Below, piece by piece: positions 9,320-18,339 of a DNA stretch of 64,000 bases. The notes beneath the pieces were generated by a model. It was not told the DNA's origin, did not search any database, and saw only the letters and a list, made by a program, of their open reading frames with translations. Every line of letters begins with the position of its first letter. Within the stretch, counting starts at the first letter, position 1. Both the position numbers and the translations under genes were made by a program. Origin of the DNA: Paenibacillus sp. P25 (lineage in GTDB: Bacteria > Bacillota > Bacilli > Paenibacillales > NBRC-103111); assembly GCA_024704175.1 (NCBI GenBank), contig CP085629.1, positions 3,596,001 to 3,660,000 of the forward strand. Direction: 5' to 3'.

Positions 9320-9339
9320 CGGGTTTCAGGTGAAACCCG
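9320..9339 (+). terminator. Hairpin after the lacI pair/remnant
   Basis: CGGGTTT(CAGGTG)AAACCCG forms a 7-bp stem (extendable to 9) followed by a T-rich but interrupted tail (CTTGCTTCTATTTAT). A probable terminator for the plus-strand genes. Confidence 0.55.
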
Positions 9340-9490
9340 ATCTTGCTTCTATTTATCCGAAGAAACGCGCTAATCCCTTCCTTCATTCTCATCGCTACCT
9401 TCCCTATTCATGAAAAATGTGGTAACATAAATGCGAACGATTGTTCTTAATTTTGCATACGAAAGACTTTTGGAAGGATGGTGCGGGATT

Positions 9491-10298
9491 GTGTTGTCTG
9501 ACCGTTATTCAGAAATAGATGAGGTGATCGAATTTATACACCAGAATATCTATGATCGCGTCGCCGCTTTCCCGGCTGGCCTCCTATGCGGCGTACAGTC
9601 CGTATCACTTTACCCGCATATTTAAGGAAAGAACCGGACTTCCGCCGCTCTATTATGTCTCGGCCATCCGGCTGCAGAAGGCCAAGGATCTGCTGCTGAA
9701 TACGAATCTCAGCGTTCGCGACATTGGACTTACGATCGGACAACAGAGTCTCGGAACCTTCACCACCCGCTTTACCGAACGGGTAGGCATGACGCCGTCC
9801 GAGTTCCGGAACTCGGCCATGCTGGCGGATAGCCATTTGCGGTCTTTGAAAGGGCTTAACGGCTGGCGTTCGGTTGATCCTGTCTCCCACCAGCAGGGCA
9901 GAGTGGAAGGAACCGTCCGGGCCGAAGTCCCTTTTGAGGGGATCATTCTGGTCGGCTTGTTTGCCAAACCGATCCCGGAAGGGCTTCCCTTGTACGGAAC
10001 GGTGCTCTCTTCCTTGGGTGACTTCAGCTTTACAGGCGTCAAACCCGGCATTTACTACTTGCTTGCCACATCGGTCTCTTGGGGGATGCGGGCGGCGGAA
10101 TTTCTTTTGCCGCAATCAACCCTGCGCTTTCGGCTCAAGGACCCGATTGTCGTCGGTTCCCACTCCACCGTCCCGCATCTGGAGGTTCAACTTCGCCCGC
10201 CGCGCCTCGATGATCCTCCGATTCTGATCTCATTGCCCGTGCTGATGAACATCTTCCTCAGCCAATACTCCAAATTAGCAATCGGTGAGAAATCGTGA
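9491..10298 (+). CDS. AraC-family regulator with N-terminal HTH and C-terminal beta-rich domain
   Basis: DNA-binding regulator, about 268 aa. Two AraC helix-turn-helices come first (about residues 5-105: EVIEFIHQNIYDR, LASYAAYSPYHFTRIFKE, GMTPSEFR). They are followed by about 130 residues rich in beta pattern (EGTVRAEVPFEGIILVGLFA, FSFTGVKPGIYYLLA), resembling carboxypeptidase-regulatory-like sandwiches. That order is the reverse of the usual sensor-HTH layout. A frameshift near 9560-9570 separates the two frames. The start is uncertain: GTG 9491 is likely, with GGAAGGA 12 bases upstream. It stands 85 bases upstream of an efflux pump on the same strand and probably controls it. Confidence 0.8.
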
Positions 10299-10382
10299 CA
10301 CAGGCTGAATGCTAGAATAGGGTGGAAACGTTAGATATGATAACGCGGGAATAACGTTCCCCCTTGAAAGGAGCATTGGAGA

Positions 10383-11768
10383 ATGAATCTAGTGGAGAGT
10401 AACAGAAGCAAAACTGCTGTGAATTCATCCGAAATCAAGAAAAGTGTGCTGTGGATTTATTATGTCATCTTTTTTGCCGTATTGAACGAATCGGTCTTCA
10501 ACGTGTCCACTCCGAGCATTGCCAAGCAGTTCGGGCTGGACGAACCCGGCGTAAGCTGGGTGGTGACGATTTTCTTCATCGTCTTTGGTATGGGCATGGT
10601 CGTATTCGGCAAGCTATCCGATATATACAGCGTAAAGAAGCTCATAACGCTCGGCATCCTTCTCTATAGTCTGGGATCGCTTCTGGGCTTTGTTCTGCAG
10701 TCCTGGTATCCCGCCATTATCTTGTCCAGGGCGATTCAAGGGGTCGGCGGATCCGCCATCCCGGCACTCGTCTTTGTCATGGTGGCCCGGTTTTTCACCC
10801 CGGAAGAACGCGGAAGAATGTTCGGGATCATCACATCTACCGTTTCCTTCGCGGTAGGCATCGGTCCGGTGCTCGGCGGTTATATCGCCGGCTCCTTTCA
10901 TTGGGCGTATTTGTTCCTGGTCCCGCTTCCCGTACTCGTCGCCATTCCTTTCTTCCGCAGACTTCTGCCCGAGGAACAGCGCGGTGCGGGTAAAGTGGAC
11001 CTGCCGGGAGCGGTGCTGCTGGGTATCGTAGTCACCATGGTCATCTTGTTTACTACGGAAGCGAGCTGGATTTATTTGGTGATCGGATTTATCGCACTGG
11101 TCCTCTTCATCGTCCGGATCCGCCGGGCGGAGGAGCCCTTCGTCGATCCCGCACTTTTCGCCAATCCGCAATACCGGAGCGCGTTGTTGATCGGCTTTCT
11201 CATCTTCGGCACCGTCATGTCGGTAATGTTCGTCATCCCGCTCATGCTAAGCAAAATCTACGGGCTGAACACGGAGAACATCGGACTCGTCATGTTCCCC
11301 GGCGCCTTCAGCGCGGTCATCTTCGGCAAAGTCGCAGGCAATTTGACGGTCAAACGGGGCGACCATTTTGTTGTCTACTTGGGACTCGCCCTTATCGCGA
11401 CGAGCCTGCTGCTGCAATCCTCCTCTATCGGCCAGTGGGTGTGGTATATCGGAACCGCCCTGATTCTGATGTACATCGGTTTTTCCTTTGTACAGACGGC
11501 GTTAACGGAGACCGTCACGCAAATCCTGCCCGTTCATCAAATCGGCGTAGGCATGGGCCTGTTCAATATGACCTCGACGATCTCCGGAGCGGTCGTTACC
11601 GCGCTTGTCGCCAAAGCGATGGAGAAGGAGCTGTTCGCCTTCCCGCTGCAGCCCTTCCTCTCCGATTCCCAAGCCTACTTATACGGCAATCTGATTCTGT
11701 TCTTAAGCCTGGCGGTCGTTGTCAGCGCCGTCTTGTATTACTTAGCCCTGGGCAAAAAAGCCCCATGA
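10383..11768 (+). CDS. MFS drug:H+ antiporter, DHA2 (14-helix) type
   Basis: Inner-membrane efflux protein, 461 aa, intact. N-terminal motif A-like FGKLSDIYSVKK, motif C-like GIGPVLGGYIAG in helix 5 (the antiporter signature), and about fourteen hydrophobic segments place it with Tet(L)/Bmr3-like DHA2 pumps. The start follows AAAGGAG by nine bases. The upstream AraC regulator on the same strand is the likely controller. Substrate unknown. Confidence 0.9.
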   Translation: MNLVESNRSKTAVNSSEIKKSVLWIYYVIFFAVLNESVFNVSTPSIAKQFGLDEPGVSWVVTIFFIVFGMGMVVFGKLSDIYSVKKLITLGILLYSLGSLLGFVLQSWYPAIILSRAIQGVGGSAIPALVFVMVARFFTPEERGRMFGIITSTVSFAVGIGPVLGGYIAGSFHWAYLFLVPLPVLVAIPFFRRLLPEEQRGAGKVDLPGAVLLGIVVTMVILFTTEASWIYLVIGFIALVLFIVRIRRAEEPFVDPALFANPQYRSALLIGFLIFGTVMSVMFVIPLMLSKIYGLNTENIGLVMFPGAFSAVIFGKVAGNLTVKRGDHFVVYLGLALIATSLLLQSSSIGQWVWYIGTALILMYIGFSFVQTALTETVTQILPVHQIGVGMGLFNMTSTISGAVVTALVAKAMEKELFAFPLQPFLSDSQAYLYGNLILFLSLAVVVSAVLYYLALGKKAP

Positions 11769-11822
11769 CCGGTTAACGAACCGGCATAATTGAAATGAAC
11801 CCAGCGTGTACGCGCATTATAA

Positions 11823-11845
11823 AAGGGAGCCTGATTGGCTCCCTT
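11823..11845. terminator. Bidirectional terminator between MFS and small protein gene
   Basis: AAGGGAGCC(TGATT)GGCTCCCTT is a perfect 9-bp stem. On the plus strand TTGATTT follows; on the minus strand TTTTATAATG follows. It serves the convergent genes on both sides. A second, weaker hairpin (CCGGTT/AACCGG) lies at 11769-11784. Confidence 0.75.
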
Positions 11846-11925
11846 GATTTCGTTCCGTATACGGACCGGTCGGCTCGTAATCCCACTAAAAATAACGCGG
11901 CCCCTTTCAGCGGACACAGCCGCGG

Positions 11926-12204
11926 CTATGGTAGATCCTTTGAGCCTTCCGTATCTTCATCCAGCTCGGCGGCGGCATCGAATACGTTCGGGGAGGGGAC
12001 GTTGGTGATCCCTTCCTGCCGCTGCACCTGCTGCCCGACATGGCGGTACCACGCTTCGAACGAATCGTCGAGCCGCCGCTCCCGCCCGCGGTCTTCATTG
12101 ACATCGGAGTCCACTTCCGTCTCCTGCTGCAGGATCCCGTACGTATCCACGTTCTTACCGCTATTGCGGGCCTCGAGTTCCCGGCCGATATCATCCGTAC
12201 CCAT
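11926..12204 (-). CDS. Small acidic hypothetical protein
   Basis: 92 aa, strongly charged (MGTDDIGRELEARNSG, ETEVDSDVNEDRGRERR, FDAAAELDEDTEGSKD), no membrane segment and no Cys. GGAGG eight bases before ATG 12204 supports it as a real gene. I do not recognise a family. The 3' end overlaps one copy of the GGACACAG repeat (11909-11930). Function unknown. Confidence 0.6.
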   Translation of the reverse strand: MGTDDIGRELEARNSGKNVDTYGILQQETEVDSDVNEDRGRERRLDDSFEAWYRHVGQQVQRQEGITNVPSPNVFDAAAELDEDTEGSKDLP

Positions 12205-12300
12205 CAATCATACCTCCCTGTTCGTCATTCATGGACAAAGTTCAACAGGGTTAGGTTACGCCTTTCTTTCCATTTTTATGCAGGGGGCCGTTCACTTCAT

Positions 12301-13184
12301 TCATGAGTAGGCCATATCGGGCCGCAGCACTTGAGAGCCTGAGCTGCGCCCGGATGGAGTCAGTTGCTGAAGCTTCTCCGCCGTGTTTTCCTCGGGAAGC
12401 GGAAGATACAGCAAAATTTTCAGCTCGGGAAATTCGGCCGGCAGCAGGGTCGTCGGGCGCAGAAGCAGTCTTCCTGCGTTGGGATGATTCAGCTCTTTAT
12501 GGCCGGTATGGGCAATCCGGATATCATGCAGCGGCCACCATTCCCGGAATTCCGGACTGACCTCGCTTAATTCGCGGCCGAATTCTCCAAACCACGGATC
12601 CTCCGCCCACTGATCGCTGCTCGCCCGAAACAGAGCCAGGCATTTCCTGGCTTCCCTCTCCCAATGGACAAGAAGCCGGCGCTGCGATGGATGCGTGAAC
12701 AGGTACCAGACCAGATTCCGGTCCCGTCCGGTCAGCTTCGCATAATCGGCAAACACCTTGCCGGCCGCTTCGTTCCAGGCCACATAGTTCCACCTGCGGT
12801 CCACCGCGTAAGCAGGGTACCACCCCCAGGAGTCCAGCAGGCCTTGAAGCACGGGATCATACGACGGTCCCTGATCGGGAAGCTCGCGGACGGCCGGATC
12901 CATCGCCAGATCGAACAGATGCCTGCGCTCCACCCAATCCAGCTGAAGCGCCCGGGCAACGCTGTCGAGCACCTGCGGTGAAACGTTAATATCGCGCCCT
13001 TGTTCCAGCCAGGTGTACCACGACACGCCGACGCCGGCAACCTGCGCCAGCTCCTCTCTTCGCAGCCCTGCCGTTCTTCGTCTTCCCCCGTAGGAAAGCC
13101 GTATTCCTGCGGGTCAAGCCGCTCTCTCCGCGTCCGTAAAAAATCCCCAAGCTCCGCGCGACGACTGTTCTTGCTTAGGTCCAT
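12301..13184 (-). CDS. XRE-type HTH regulator with MmyB-like ligand-binding domain
   Basis: About 294 aa. The N-terminal helix-turn-helix (LGDFLRTRRERLDPQEYGF, LRREELAQVAGVGVSWYTWL, EQGRDINVSPQVLD) is followed by the MmyB-like domain (DSWGWYPAYAVDRRWNYVAW, RNLVWYLF, SPEFREWW, LPEENTAEKLQQL) that binds a small, probably lipid-like, ligand. The frame breaks at C5 13085-13089 (one G short). ATG 13184 has AAAGGAG just upstream. Such regulators usually control the adjacent oxidoreductase; here a divergent aldo/keto reductase lies across a 178-base promoter region. Confidence 0.85.
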
Positions 13185-13244
13185 CAACTCCTTTAAAGCG
13201 AAAGTAATCCCCGGTTAACAGGAGTTCCGTCTGCCATTCAGACT

Positions 13245-13258
13245 GGTGTTATTACACC
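13245..13258. promoter_or_regulatory. Palindromic operator candidate for the XRE/MmyB regulator
   Basis: GGTGT-TATT-ACACC, an exact inverted repeat of 5 bp with a 4-base spacer, lies midway between the divergent regulator and aldo/keto reductase starts. Assignment to the regulator is inference from position. Confidence 0.4.
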
Positions 13259-13361
13259 TATGATAAATAAGCTCCTCGTTATCCCTTGGTGCCCGTGCCA
13301 TAATCATAACACAGCACACACCCTACTGTGCAGAACCAAACGACTCAAGGAGAGATGAAAG

Positions 13362-14341
13362 ATGAAATATCGGAAACTAGGTAAAAACGGACCGGAGATC
13401 TCGGTGATCGGCTTCGGCGCATGGGCCATCGGCGGGGAAATTGGCATTATACCTGGGGCGACCAGGACGACCGGCAGTCGCTGAACAGCATTCGCGCGGC
13501 GCTCGATGCGGGCATCAATTTCTTCGATACGGCTGCAGTTTACGGCCTGGGCCATTCCGAGGAAGTGATCGGCAAAGCGCTGAAAGGCGACCGCGATAAA
13601 GCGGTGATTGCCACCAAATTCGGTCTCGTTTGGGACGAACAGAGGAATATTACGCGTAACGGCACGTATGATTCGATCCTTCGCGAAGCCGAAGCTTCCC
13701 TCCGTCGTCTCGGCACCGACTATATTGACCTGTACCAAATGCACTGGCCGGATACGGACGCCAATGCACCGGTCGAGGAAACGATGCGCGCCCTGGAAAA
13801 GCTGCTGCAGGACGGTAAAATCCGCTATATCGGAGTCAGCAACTTCCCGGTTGCGCTGTTAGAAGAAGCCTTGAAGACCCGGCATGTAGATTCCCTGCAG
13901 CCGCCATACTCCATTCTTGCCGCGGATGCGGAGAAGGAGCTCCTCCCCTTCGCTCTGGAGCAAGGCATCGGCGTAATCGCCTACAGCCCGCTGGCCTCAG
14001 GTCTTCTTTCCGGAAACTATACCGCGGACTCCCGTTTTGATGCCTCCGATTGGCGTTCCAAGTCCCCGTCCCACTCGGGAGAAGGCTTCAGGCAAAATAT
14101 CGCGGTAGTCGAGCAGCTCAAAGAAATTGCGGCGGACCTCGGCATTACGGTGGCCCAGCTGGCTATCGCCTACGTGCTGGCGCATCCGGCCTTAACGAGC
14201 GCGCTCGTCGGCGTCCGTAAACCCGAGCATATTCTGAAGGCGGCGCCGGCTGTGGATGTGCAGCTGGATGAAGCGGTGCTGACGAGGATCCGGGCCATCG
14301 CAGCGGGCGCCGCAAGAATTGAGATGCCTATTAACGAATAA
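13362..14341 (+). CDS. Aldo/keto reductase
   Basis: NADPH-dependent oxidoreductase of about 326 aa with a TIM-barrel pattern. Catalytic residues are visible in order: Asp and Tyr in [11 protein letters not shown], Lys in IATKFGL, His in YQMHWPD. The cofactor region has GVRKPEHI. The N-terminal 24 residues ([19 protein letters not shown]) are in another frame because G4 13434-13437 is one base short ([13 protein letters not shown] in the corrected frame). ATG 13362 has AAGGAG upstream. It faces the XRE/MmyB regulator and ends in a strong terminator. Substrate unknown. Confidence 0.9.
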
Positions 14342-14394
14342 AACGGCAAAAACAACGCGGATCCCGGCATCTCGCGTTGTTTTTGCCGTTTTAT
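14338..14394. terminator. Strong bidirectional terminator with 22-bp stem
   Basis: A perfect 22-bp inverted repeat (14338-14359 with 14373-14394) begins inside the aldo/keto reductase stop codon. The AAAAC/GTTTT ends give a U-rich tail in both directions, so it serves this gene and the convergent hxlR. Confidence 0.9.
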
Positions 14395-14432
14395 AAAGTA
14401 ACAAGAAAGGCGGCGAAGCTTCGGAAGCCGGG

Positions 14433-14816
14433 TCAACCGGTGACCTCGCTTCGCTCGTCCTTCCAAATGACCTTTTCGCCGTAATCTTTACCCCAGTCGT
14501 ACATCATTTTCAATATAGGAATTAAGCTTTCGCCGTACTCCGTCATCGAATACTCCACCCGGGGCGGTACTTCGGGATACACCTTCCTGCGGATAAGCTG
14601 ATCCTCTTCCAATTCGCGCAGCTGGTTGGTCAGCATTTTTTGCGTGATGTGGGGGATCATTTTTTTGAGTTCGCTGAACCGTTTCGTTCCTTTGAGCCCC
14701 AGATGCCAGAGAATGATTAATTTCCATTTTCCCCCGATAACCGCCAGGGTCAATTCCTTCTCGCAGTTGATTTCCTTCAGATTGATTCGCTGCTTAACCT
14801 CACTCGCCACGACCAT
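14433..14816 (-). CDS. hxlR: HxlR-type winged-helix regulator of hxlAB
   Basis: 127-aa MarR/HxlR-type DNA-binding protein. [40 protein letters not shown] and [19 protein letters not shown] are very close to Bacillus subtilis HxlR, the formaldehyde-responsive activator of hxlAB; the single Cys in INCEKEL is the residue expected to react. ATG 14816 is preceded by GGGAGGAGGGG. It lies downstream of hxlA-hxlB on the same strand, unlike the divergent arrangement in B. subtilis. A HxlR-like operator precedes it at 14864-14884. Confidence 0.8.
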   Translation of the reverse strand: MVVASEVKQRINLKEINCEKELTLAVIGGKWKLIILWHLGLKGTKRFSELKKMIPHITQKMLTNQLRELEEDQLIRRKVYPEVPPRVEYSMTEYGESLIPILKMMYDWGKDYGEKVIWKDERSEVTG

Positions 14817-14863
14817 CCCCTCCTCCCGACAGTATACCACAGGAGACTACAGCTCATAAACAC

Positions 14864-14884
14864 ACTTACTTTCCTATGGTAACT
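14864..14884 (-). promoter_or_regulatory. HxlR-type operator upstream of hxlR
   Basis: ACTTACTTTCCTATGGTAAC at 14864-14883 has the ACTTAC...GTAA layout seen at HxlR/QorR-family sites. A related sequence (TTACTTCCACGTATGTACTT) lies upstream of hxlA. It is about 50 bases before the hxlR start, which fits autoregulation. Confidence 0.45.
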
Positions 14885-14982
14885 GTGATCCGGAAGATGA
14901 GGAAATGCCCGCAGTTCCGCTTTGCTATCCGCATTACTATAGGATAGAAGTTCTACGGCAGTGGGGCAGGCTGCAACGAGCG

Positions 14983-15548
14983 TTATTCCAGATTGGCGTG
15001 TCTGCCGTACATCCGGCCGGAGTCCAGCCCCCGTTTGTCCATCATCCGGAGGATGACGGCATCGTAAAATACGAGCAGCGTTTGTTCAAACAGCGACCCC
15101 ATGGGCTGAATGGTGGCGTAGGCGTCGCCGGCCTTGTCCTTCGGTGTTCCCGGAAGCTTCACCGTGATATCGGCCAGCCCGCCGATCGTGGATTCGGGCG
15201 CTGTGGTAACGGCGGCCACCGATGCACCGACGCTCTTCGCCTTCCGGGCCATCTCCGCCAAGCTTCGGGTCTCCCCGAGCCCGAACCGATGACGAGCACA
15301 TCCCCGCCGCCGATGCCGGGCGTTATGGTTTCCCCGACCACATAGGCCTCCATCCCCGCATGCATTACGCGCATGGCAAAAGCTCGGCCCATGAGTCCCG
15401 ACCTTCCGGCGCCGGCCACAAAAATCTTCCCTGACCGCAAAAGCAGATCGGCTAAGCGCTCGGCCTCCTCCTCCACGATTTGCGCAACCGACAAATGCAG
15501 CTCCTTTACAATCTCTTCAGCAAATTTCGCCGTCTCCATGGCTATCAC
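14983..15548 (-). CDS. hxlB: 6-phospho-3-hexuloisomerase
   Basis: SIS-fold isomerase, about 186 aa, that converts 3-hexulose 6-phosphate to fructose 6-phosphate in the ribulose monophosphate route of formaldehyde fixation. The phosphosugar-binding SIS motifs are [40 protein letters not shown] and [14 protein letters not shown]4 15273-15276 is one base short, which splits the frame ([18 protein letters not shown] when repaired). The start is ATG 15539 or the GTG at 15548 that overlaps the hxlA stop; coupling to hxlA explains the lack of a ribosome site. Confidence 0.9.
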
Positions 15549-16177
15549 GCCTGACGGACCATGTTCTTCATGGCCGCCGCCGTCTCCTTCTTGTTCACCT
15601 GCCCCGTGATGCCGCCGCCGACAATAACCAGATCGGGACCCGCCTGCACCACCTCCGGCGGCGTGCTCAGCTTGATGCCGCCGGCGATCGCCGTTTTCGC
15701 ATGCTTCACGACGCGTTTGATCGCTCTGAGCTCCTCGAAGGAATTTTTACCGTCCGCCTGATGATCGTATCCGGAATGAACGCAAATATAATCCACTCCG
15801 AATGCGTCGATCTCCTTCGCCCGTCCTTCGATGTCCTTCACGTTGATCATATCCACCATGATCTTCCGGTTATGCTTTCTGGCTTCCGCCACCGCCCCCT
15901 TGATCGTCGAATCGTCGGATACGGCCAGCACCGTGATAATATCCGCGCCCGCCTCGGATGCCTTCATGACCTCATATCCGCCCGCATCCATAATTTTCAG
16001 ATCAGCCAATACGCGCAGGGTTGGAAAAGCCTCCTTGATTTCCTTAACGGCTCTAAGCCCTTCGTTAATCACGACCGGGGTGCCGATTTCGACGATATCG
16101 ACATGCTCCGCCACCTCGGCCACCACCTCTTTCGCTCCGGGAATATCCACCAAATCGAGTGCCAATTGAAGCTCCAT
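15545..16177 (-). CDS. hxlA: 3-hexulose-6-phosphate synthase
   Basis: 210 aa, intact. It condenses formaldehyde with ribulose 5-phosphate, the first step of formaldehyde detoxification/assimilation. Orotidine-decarboxylase-like barrel motifs are clear: [29 protein letters not shown] (DxKxxD active-site triad), [18 protein letters not shown] and [16 protein letters not shown] lies about eight bases before ATG 16177. First gene of hxlA-hxlB, followed 166 bases later by hxlR. Confidence 0.95.
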   Translation of the reverse strand: MELQLALDLVDIPGAKEVVAEVAEHVDIVEIGTPVVINEGLRAVKEIKEAFPTLRVLADLKIMDAGGYEVMKASEAGADIITVLAVSDDSTIKGAVAEARKHNRKIMVDMINVKDIEGRAKEIDAFGVDYICVHSGYDHQADGKNSFEELRAIKRVVKHAKTAIAGGIKLSTPPEVVQAGPDLVIVGGGITGQVNKKETAAAMKNMVRQA

Positions 16178-16285
16178 ATGCCAATCTCTCCTTTGAATCG
16201 AATGATCGTTGTCATGACTCGTTCATTGTAAAATCCCTCGATCGATTTCGGAAGAAGGCACTTTCGCGTGAGTCAGTCACTTGGA

Positions 16286-16370
16286 GGATACTAATGCAGC
16301 CATATGGCAGGTAAAATGGATACTAACTTCCTTAAAGAAACTATGTTACTTCCACGTATGTACTTGTAAC
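16286..16370 (-). promoter_or_regulatory. Candidate HxlR binding region upstream of hxlA
   Basis: GGATACTAA occurs twice (16286-16294 and 16318-16326, 32 bases apart), followed by GTTAC...GTAAC as an inverted pair (16345-16349, 16366-16370). The inner TTACTTCCACGTATGTACTT resembles the site before hxlR. I cannot place the -10 box with confidence. Confidence 0.35.
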
Positions 16371-16434
16371 CGGGACCGATTCATAGGAGAATGAAGTCAT
16401 AGCGGCAGAATTTTTGATAAGGAGAATTATATCC

Positions 16435-17106
16435 ATGGAATACCGCAGAATCACAAGCATTCAAGATCCTTTATTCAAGAAAATGCATCAATTGATGCAA
16501 GACGTCTTCCCTCCCGAAGAGGTGCTGGAGTTCAGTCTTTGGGAAGAGCCCTTGCAGGATCCGGGCATCCGCGTCTTTGTCGCGGTGAACGAAGGAGAAG
16601 TGGTCGGCGCGACGGAATACCGCTACTATGAGGATTTTAATGTCGCCATGACCGATTTTACGATCATCGGACGACCGGGAATGGGCATCGGACGATTCCT
16701 GGCGCAAAAGCGGCTTGCGGATCTGCACGCTCTTGCCAACGATAATGGGAAGCGACTGTCCGGGATGTTTGCCGAAATTTACGATCCCTACCGGGTGGAG
16801 CATTATGAATTCGGCGGGGTCAAGCCGATGGATCCTTATGTCCGCCGGGAGGTGCTGTCGCATCTTGGGTACATGCGTCTGGATTTCCCCTACGTGCACC
16901 CCTCCTGGAACAATGACGGGGAAGCCGTGACCGGTCTCGACCTTTGCTTTCTTCCGATGAACGAGGGCACTACGGAACTCCCGGCGGAGCTGATTGTGAG
17001 CTTCCTGAAACGGTATTATACCGTTCTCCCGAATAAACCGAAGGCCTGGCTCGACATGATCGAAGGGCTGGAAGCGAAAAAGACGGTAGCTCTGCTGCCG
17101 ATTTAA
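16435..17106 (+). CDS. GNAT-family N-acetyltransferase-like protein
   Basis: 223 aa. The acetyl-CoA binding pattern is visible around FTIIGRPGMGIGRFLAQKRL (about residues 70-95), preceded by a beta strand with VGATEYRYYEDF. The C-terminal half (YVRREVLSHLGYMRLDFPYV, YYTVLPNKPKAWLDM) is longer than in simple GNATs. ATG 16435 has AAGGAG ten bases upstream, better than the ATG at 16414. Lone gene with its own terminator; acceptor unknown. Confidence 0.7.
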   Translation: MEYRRITSIQDPLFKKMHQLMQDVFPPEEVLEFSLWEEPLQDPGIRVFVAVNEGEVVGATEYRYYEDFNVAMTDFTIIGRPGMGIGRFLAQKRLADLHALANDNGKRLSGMFAEIYDPYRVEHYEFGGVKPMDPYVRREVLSHLGYMRLDFPYVHPSWNNDGEAVTGLDLCFLPMNEGTTELPAELIVSFLKRYYTVLPNKPKAWLDMIEGLEAKKTVALLPI

Positions 17107-17122
17107 CAGGACTGAAGACAGT

Positions 17123-17158
17123 GGGCTGTCCCTGGGGTTATAGGGATGGCTCATTTTT
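17123..17158 (+). terminator. Terminator of the GNAT gene
   Basis: GGGCTGTCCCT pairs with AGGGATGGCTC (11 bp with three G-U pairs) and is followed by ATTTTTTC. Confidence 0.7.
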
Positions 17159-17250
17159 TCATAATGGAATAAAATTTCGTTATAACCAGACTTGCCGAAG
17201 CTTTTGGGCCGCTTATTCCTCTACAATGGGTGTAAAACCATGCGGAAAGG

Positions 17251-18339
17251 ATGCTGCCCTTGCTTACAAATGACGCCCCTGCTGCGGATCTGGTAAAGCA
17301 AATCGCGGAGGAAAGCCTGAATACGGCGGTAACTCGACTTGAAAGAGAACAGAGCGGCCGCTCCACTTACGTCTATCGTCTGCTGCTTGAAGACCGCACC
17401 GTGTATCTCCGAATCCTCCCCGAAATCGACAACAGCTTCGGTGCCGAAGTGCAGGTGCATGCTCTGCTGAGGGACATGGGAGTCTCCGTTCCCAAGGTGA
17501 TCTACTATTCCCCTAGTCGGCGGATCTCGAGTATGTCGTTCATGATTATCGAAGAAATCCCGGGAACGAATATGATTCATGCCGGTTCCAAAGATGACAT
17601 TCTCCTTCAGGCAGGCAAGCAATTGGCGGCAATTAGTCGAGTAAAGGTGAACGGGTACGGCTGGATACGAAGAGACCGGGAAGACACGGCGGCGCCTCTT
17701 CAAGCCGAAAAAAGCTCGCTCCATGAGTTCCTCTTTGAATTTCTTGACGGGGATTTGGCGTCGCTGGCGGAGAACGGGTTCGGTCCATCCGAACTTGTCA
17801 GAATAAGGAGCATCGTAAGCTCGGGAGCCCACCTGATGGGGAGATATGCCCCCGCTCTCGTTCACGGCGATTTTGACGACTCCCATATTTATTCGCACAA
17901 TGGAGCCTTCACCGGGATCATTGATTTTGGCGAGATGCAGGGAAATAGTCCGCTGTATGATTTGGGGCATTACAAGCTGCATGAGAATCCGTACCATCCG
18001 GGGTTTCGCTGTTTGGCGGCAGGATATAACGAAGTCAGAGAGCTCTCATATGACGATCAAACCGAAATCGACCTCTGGGCATTATGGATCGGGATCCGAA
18101 GATTCGGCATGGTAGGCCGGAGAACATGGGGAGGTTATCAGGAGCATTTGCTTCGGAAAAATAAGGTCGCTGGCGACTTTGCTCGCCGCCAAATGACAGC
18201 CGAAGGAAAAGCAAGGGCTGTCCCCCCGACTACTATAACCGGTGGAACAGCCTGCTGCCTTGTTAGACGGCCCCTGCCTCTTGATGGCAGGCCGCCCGTT
18301 AACTCGCACGGCGCAAACGGTCGAGCAGAACCGCTATGA
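17251..18339 (+). CDS. Aminoglycoside/homoserine-kinase-like phosphotransferase (APH family)
   Basis: Protein-kinase-like small-molecule phosphotransferase. It shows STYVYRLLLEDRTVYLRI (nucleotide binding), the catalytic loop LVHGDFDDSHIYSHN (HGD...N) and metal motif IIDFGEMQ. GGAAAGG touches ATG 17251 directly, so TTG 17260 is the better-spaced start. The frame runs to 18339 and overlaps the convergent rbsC by 41 bases. The last 45 or so residues (from PPTTITGGTACC) look unlike a kinase, so a frame error near 18180-18205 has probably extended the real end. Substrate unknown; resistance should not be assumed. Confidence 0.75.
   Translation: MLPLLTNDAPAADLVKQIAEESLNTAVTRLEREQSGRSTYVYRLLLEDRTVYLRILPEIDNSFGAEVQVHALLRDMGVSVPKVIYYSPSRRISSMSFMIIEEIPGTNMIHAGSKDDILLQAGKQLAAISRVKVNGYGWIRRDREDTAAPLQAEKSSLHEFLFEFLDGDLASLAENGFGPSELVRIRSIVSSGAHLMGRYAPALVHGDFDDSHIYSHNGAFTGIIDFGEMQGNSPLYDLGHYKLHENPYHPGFRCLAAGYNEVRELSYDDQTEIDLWALWIGIRRFGMVGRRTWGGYQEHLLRKNKVAGDFARRQMTAEGKARAVPPTTITGGTACCLVRRPLPLDGRPPVNSHGANGRAEPL

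Noticed and set aside
17251..18339. Antibiotic-resistance phosphotransferase
   Set aside because: APH-fold motifs alone do not show drug specificity; the gene has no resistance context.
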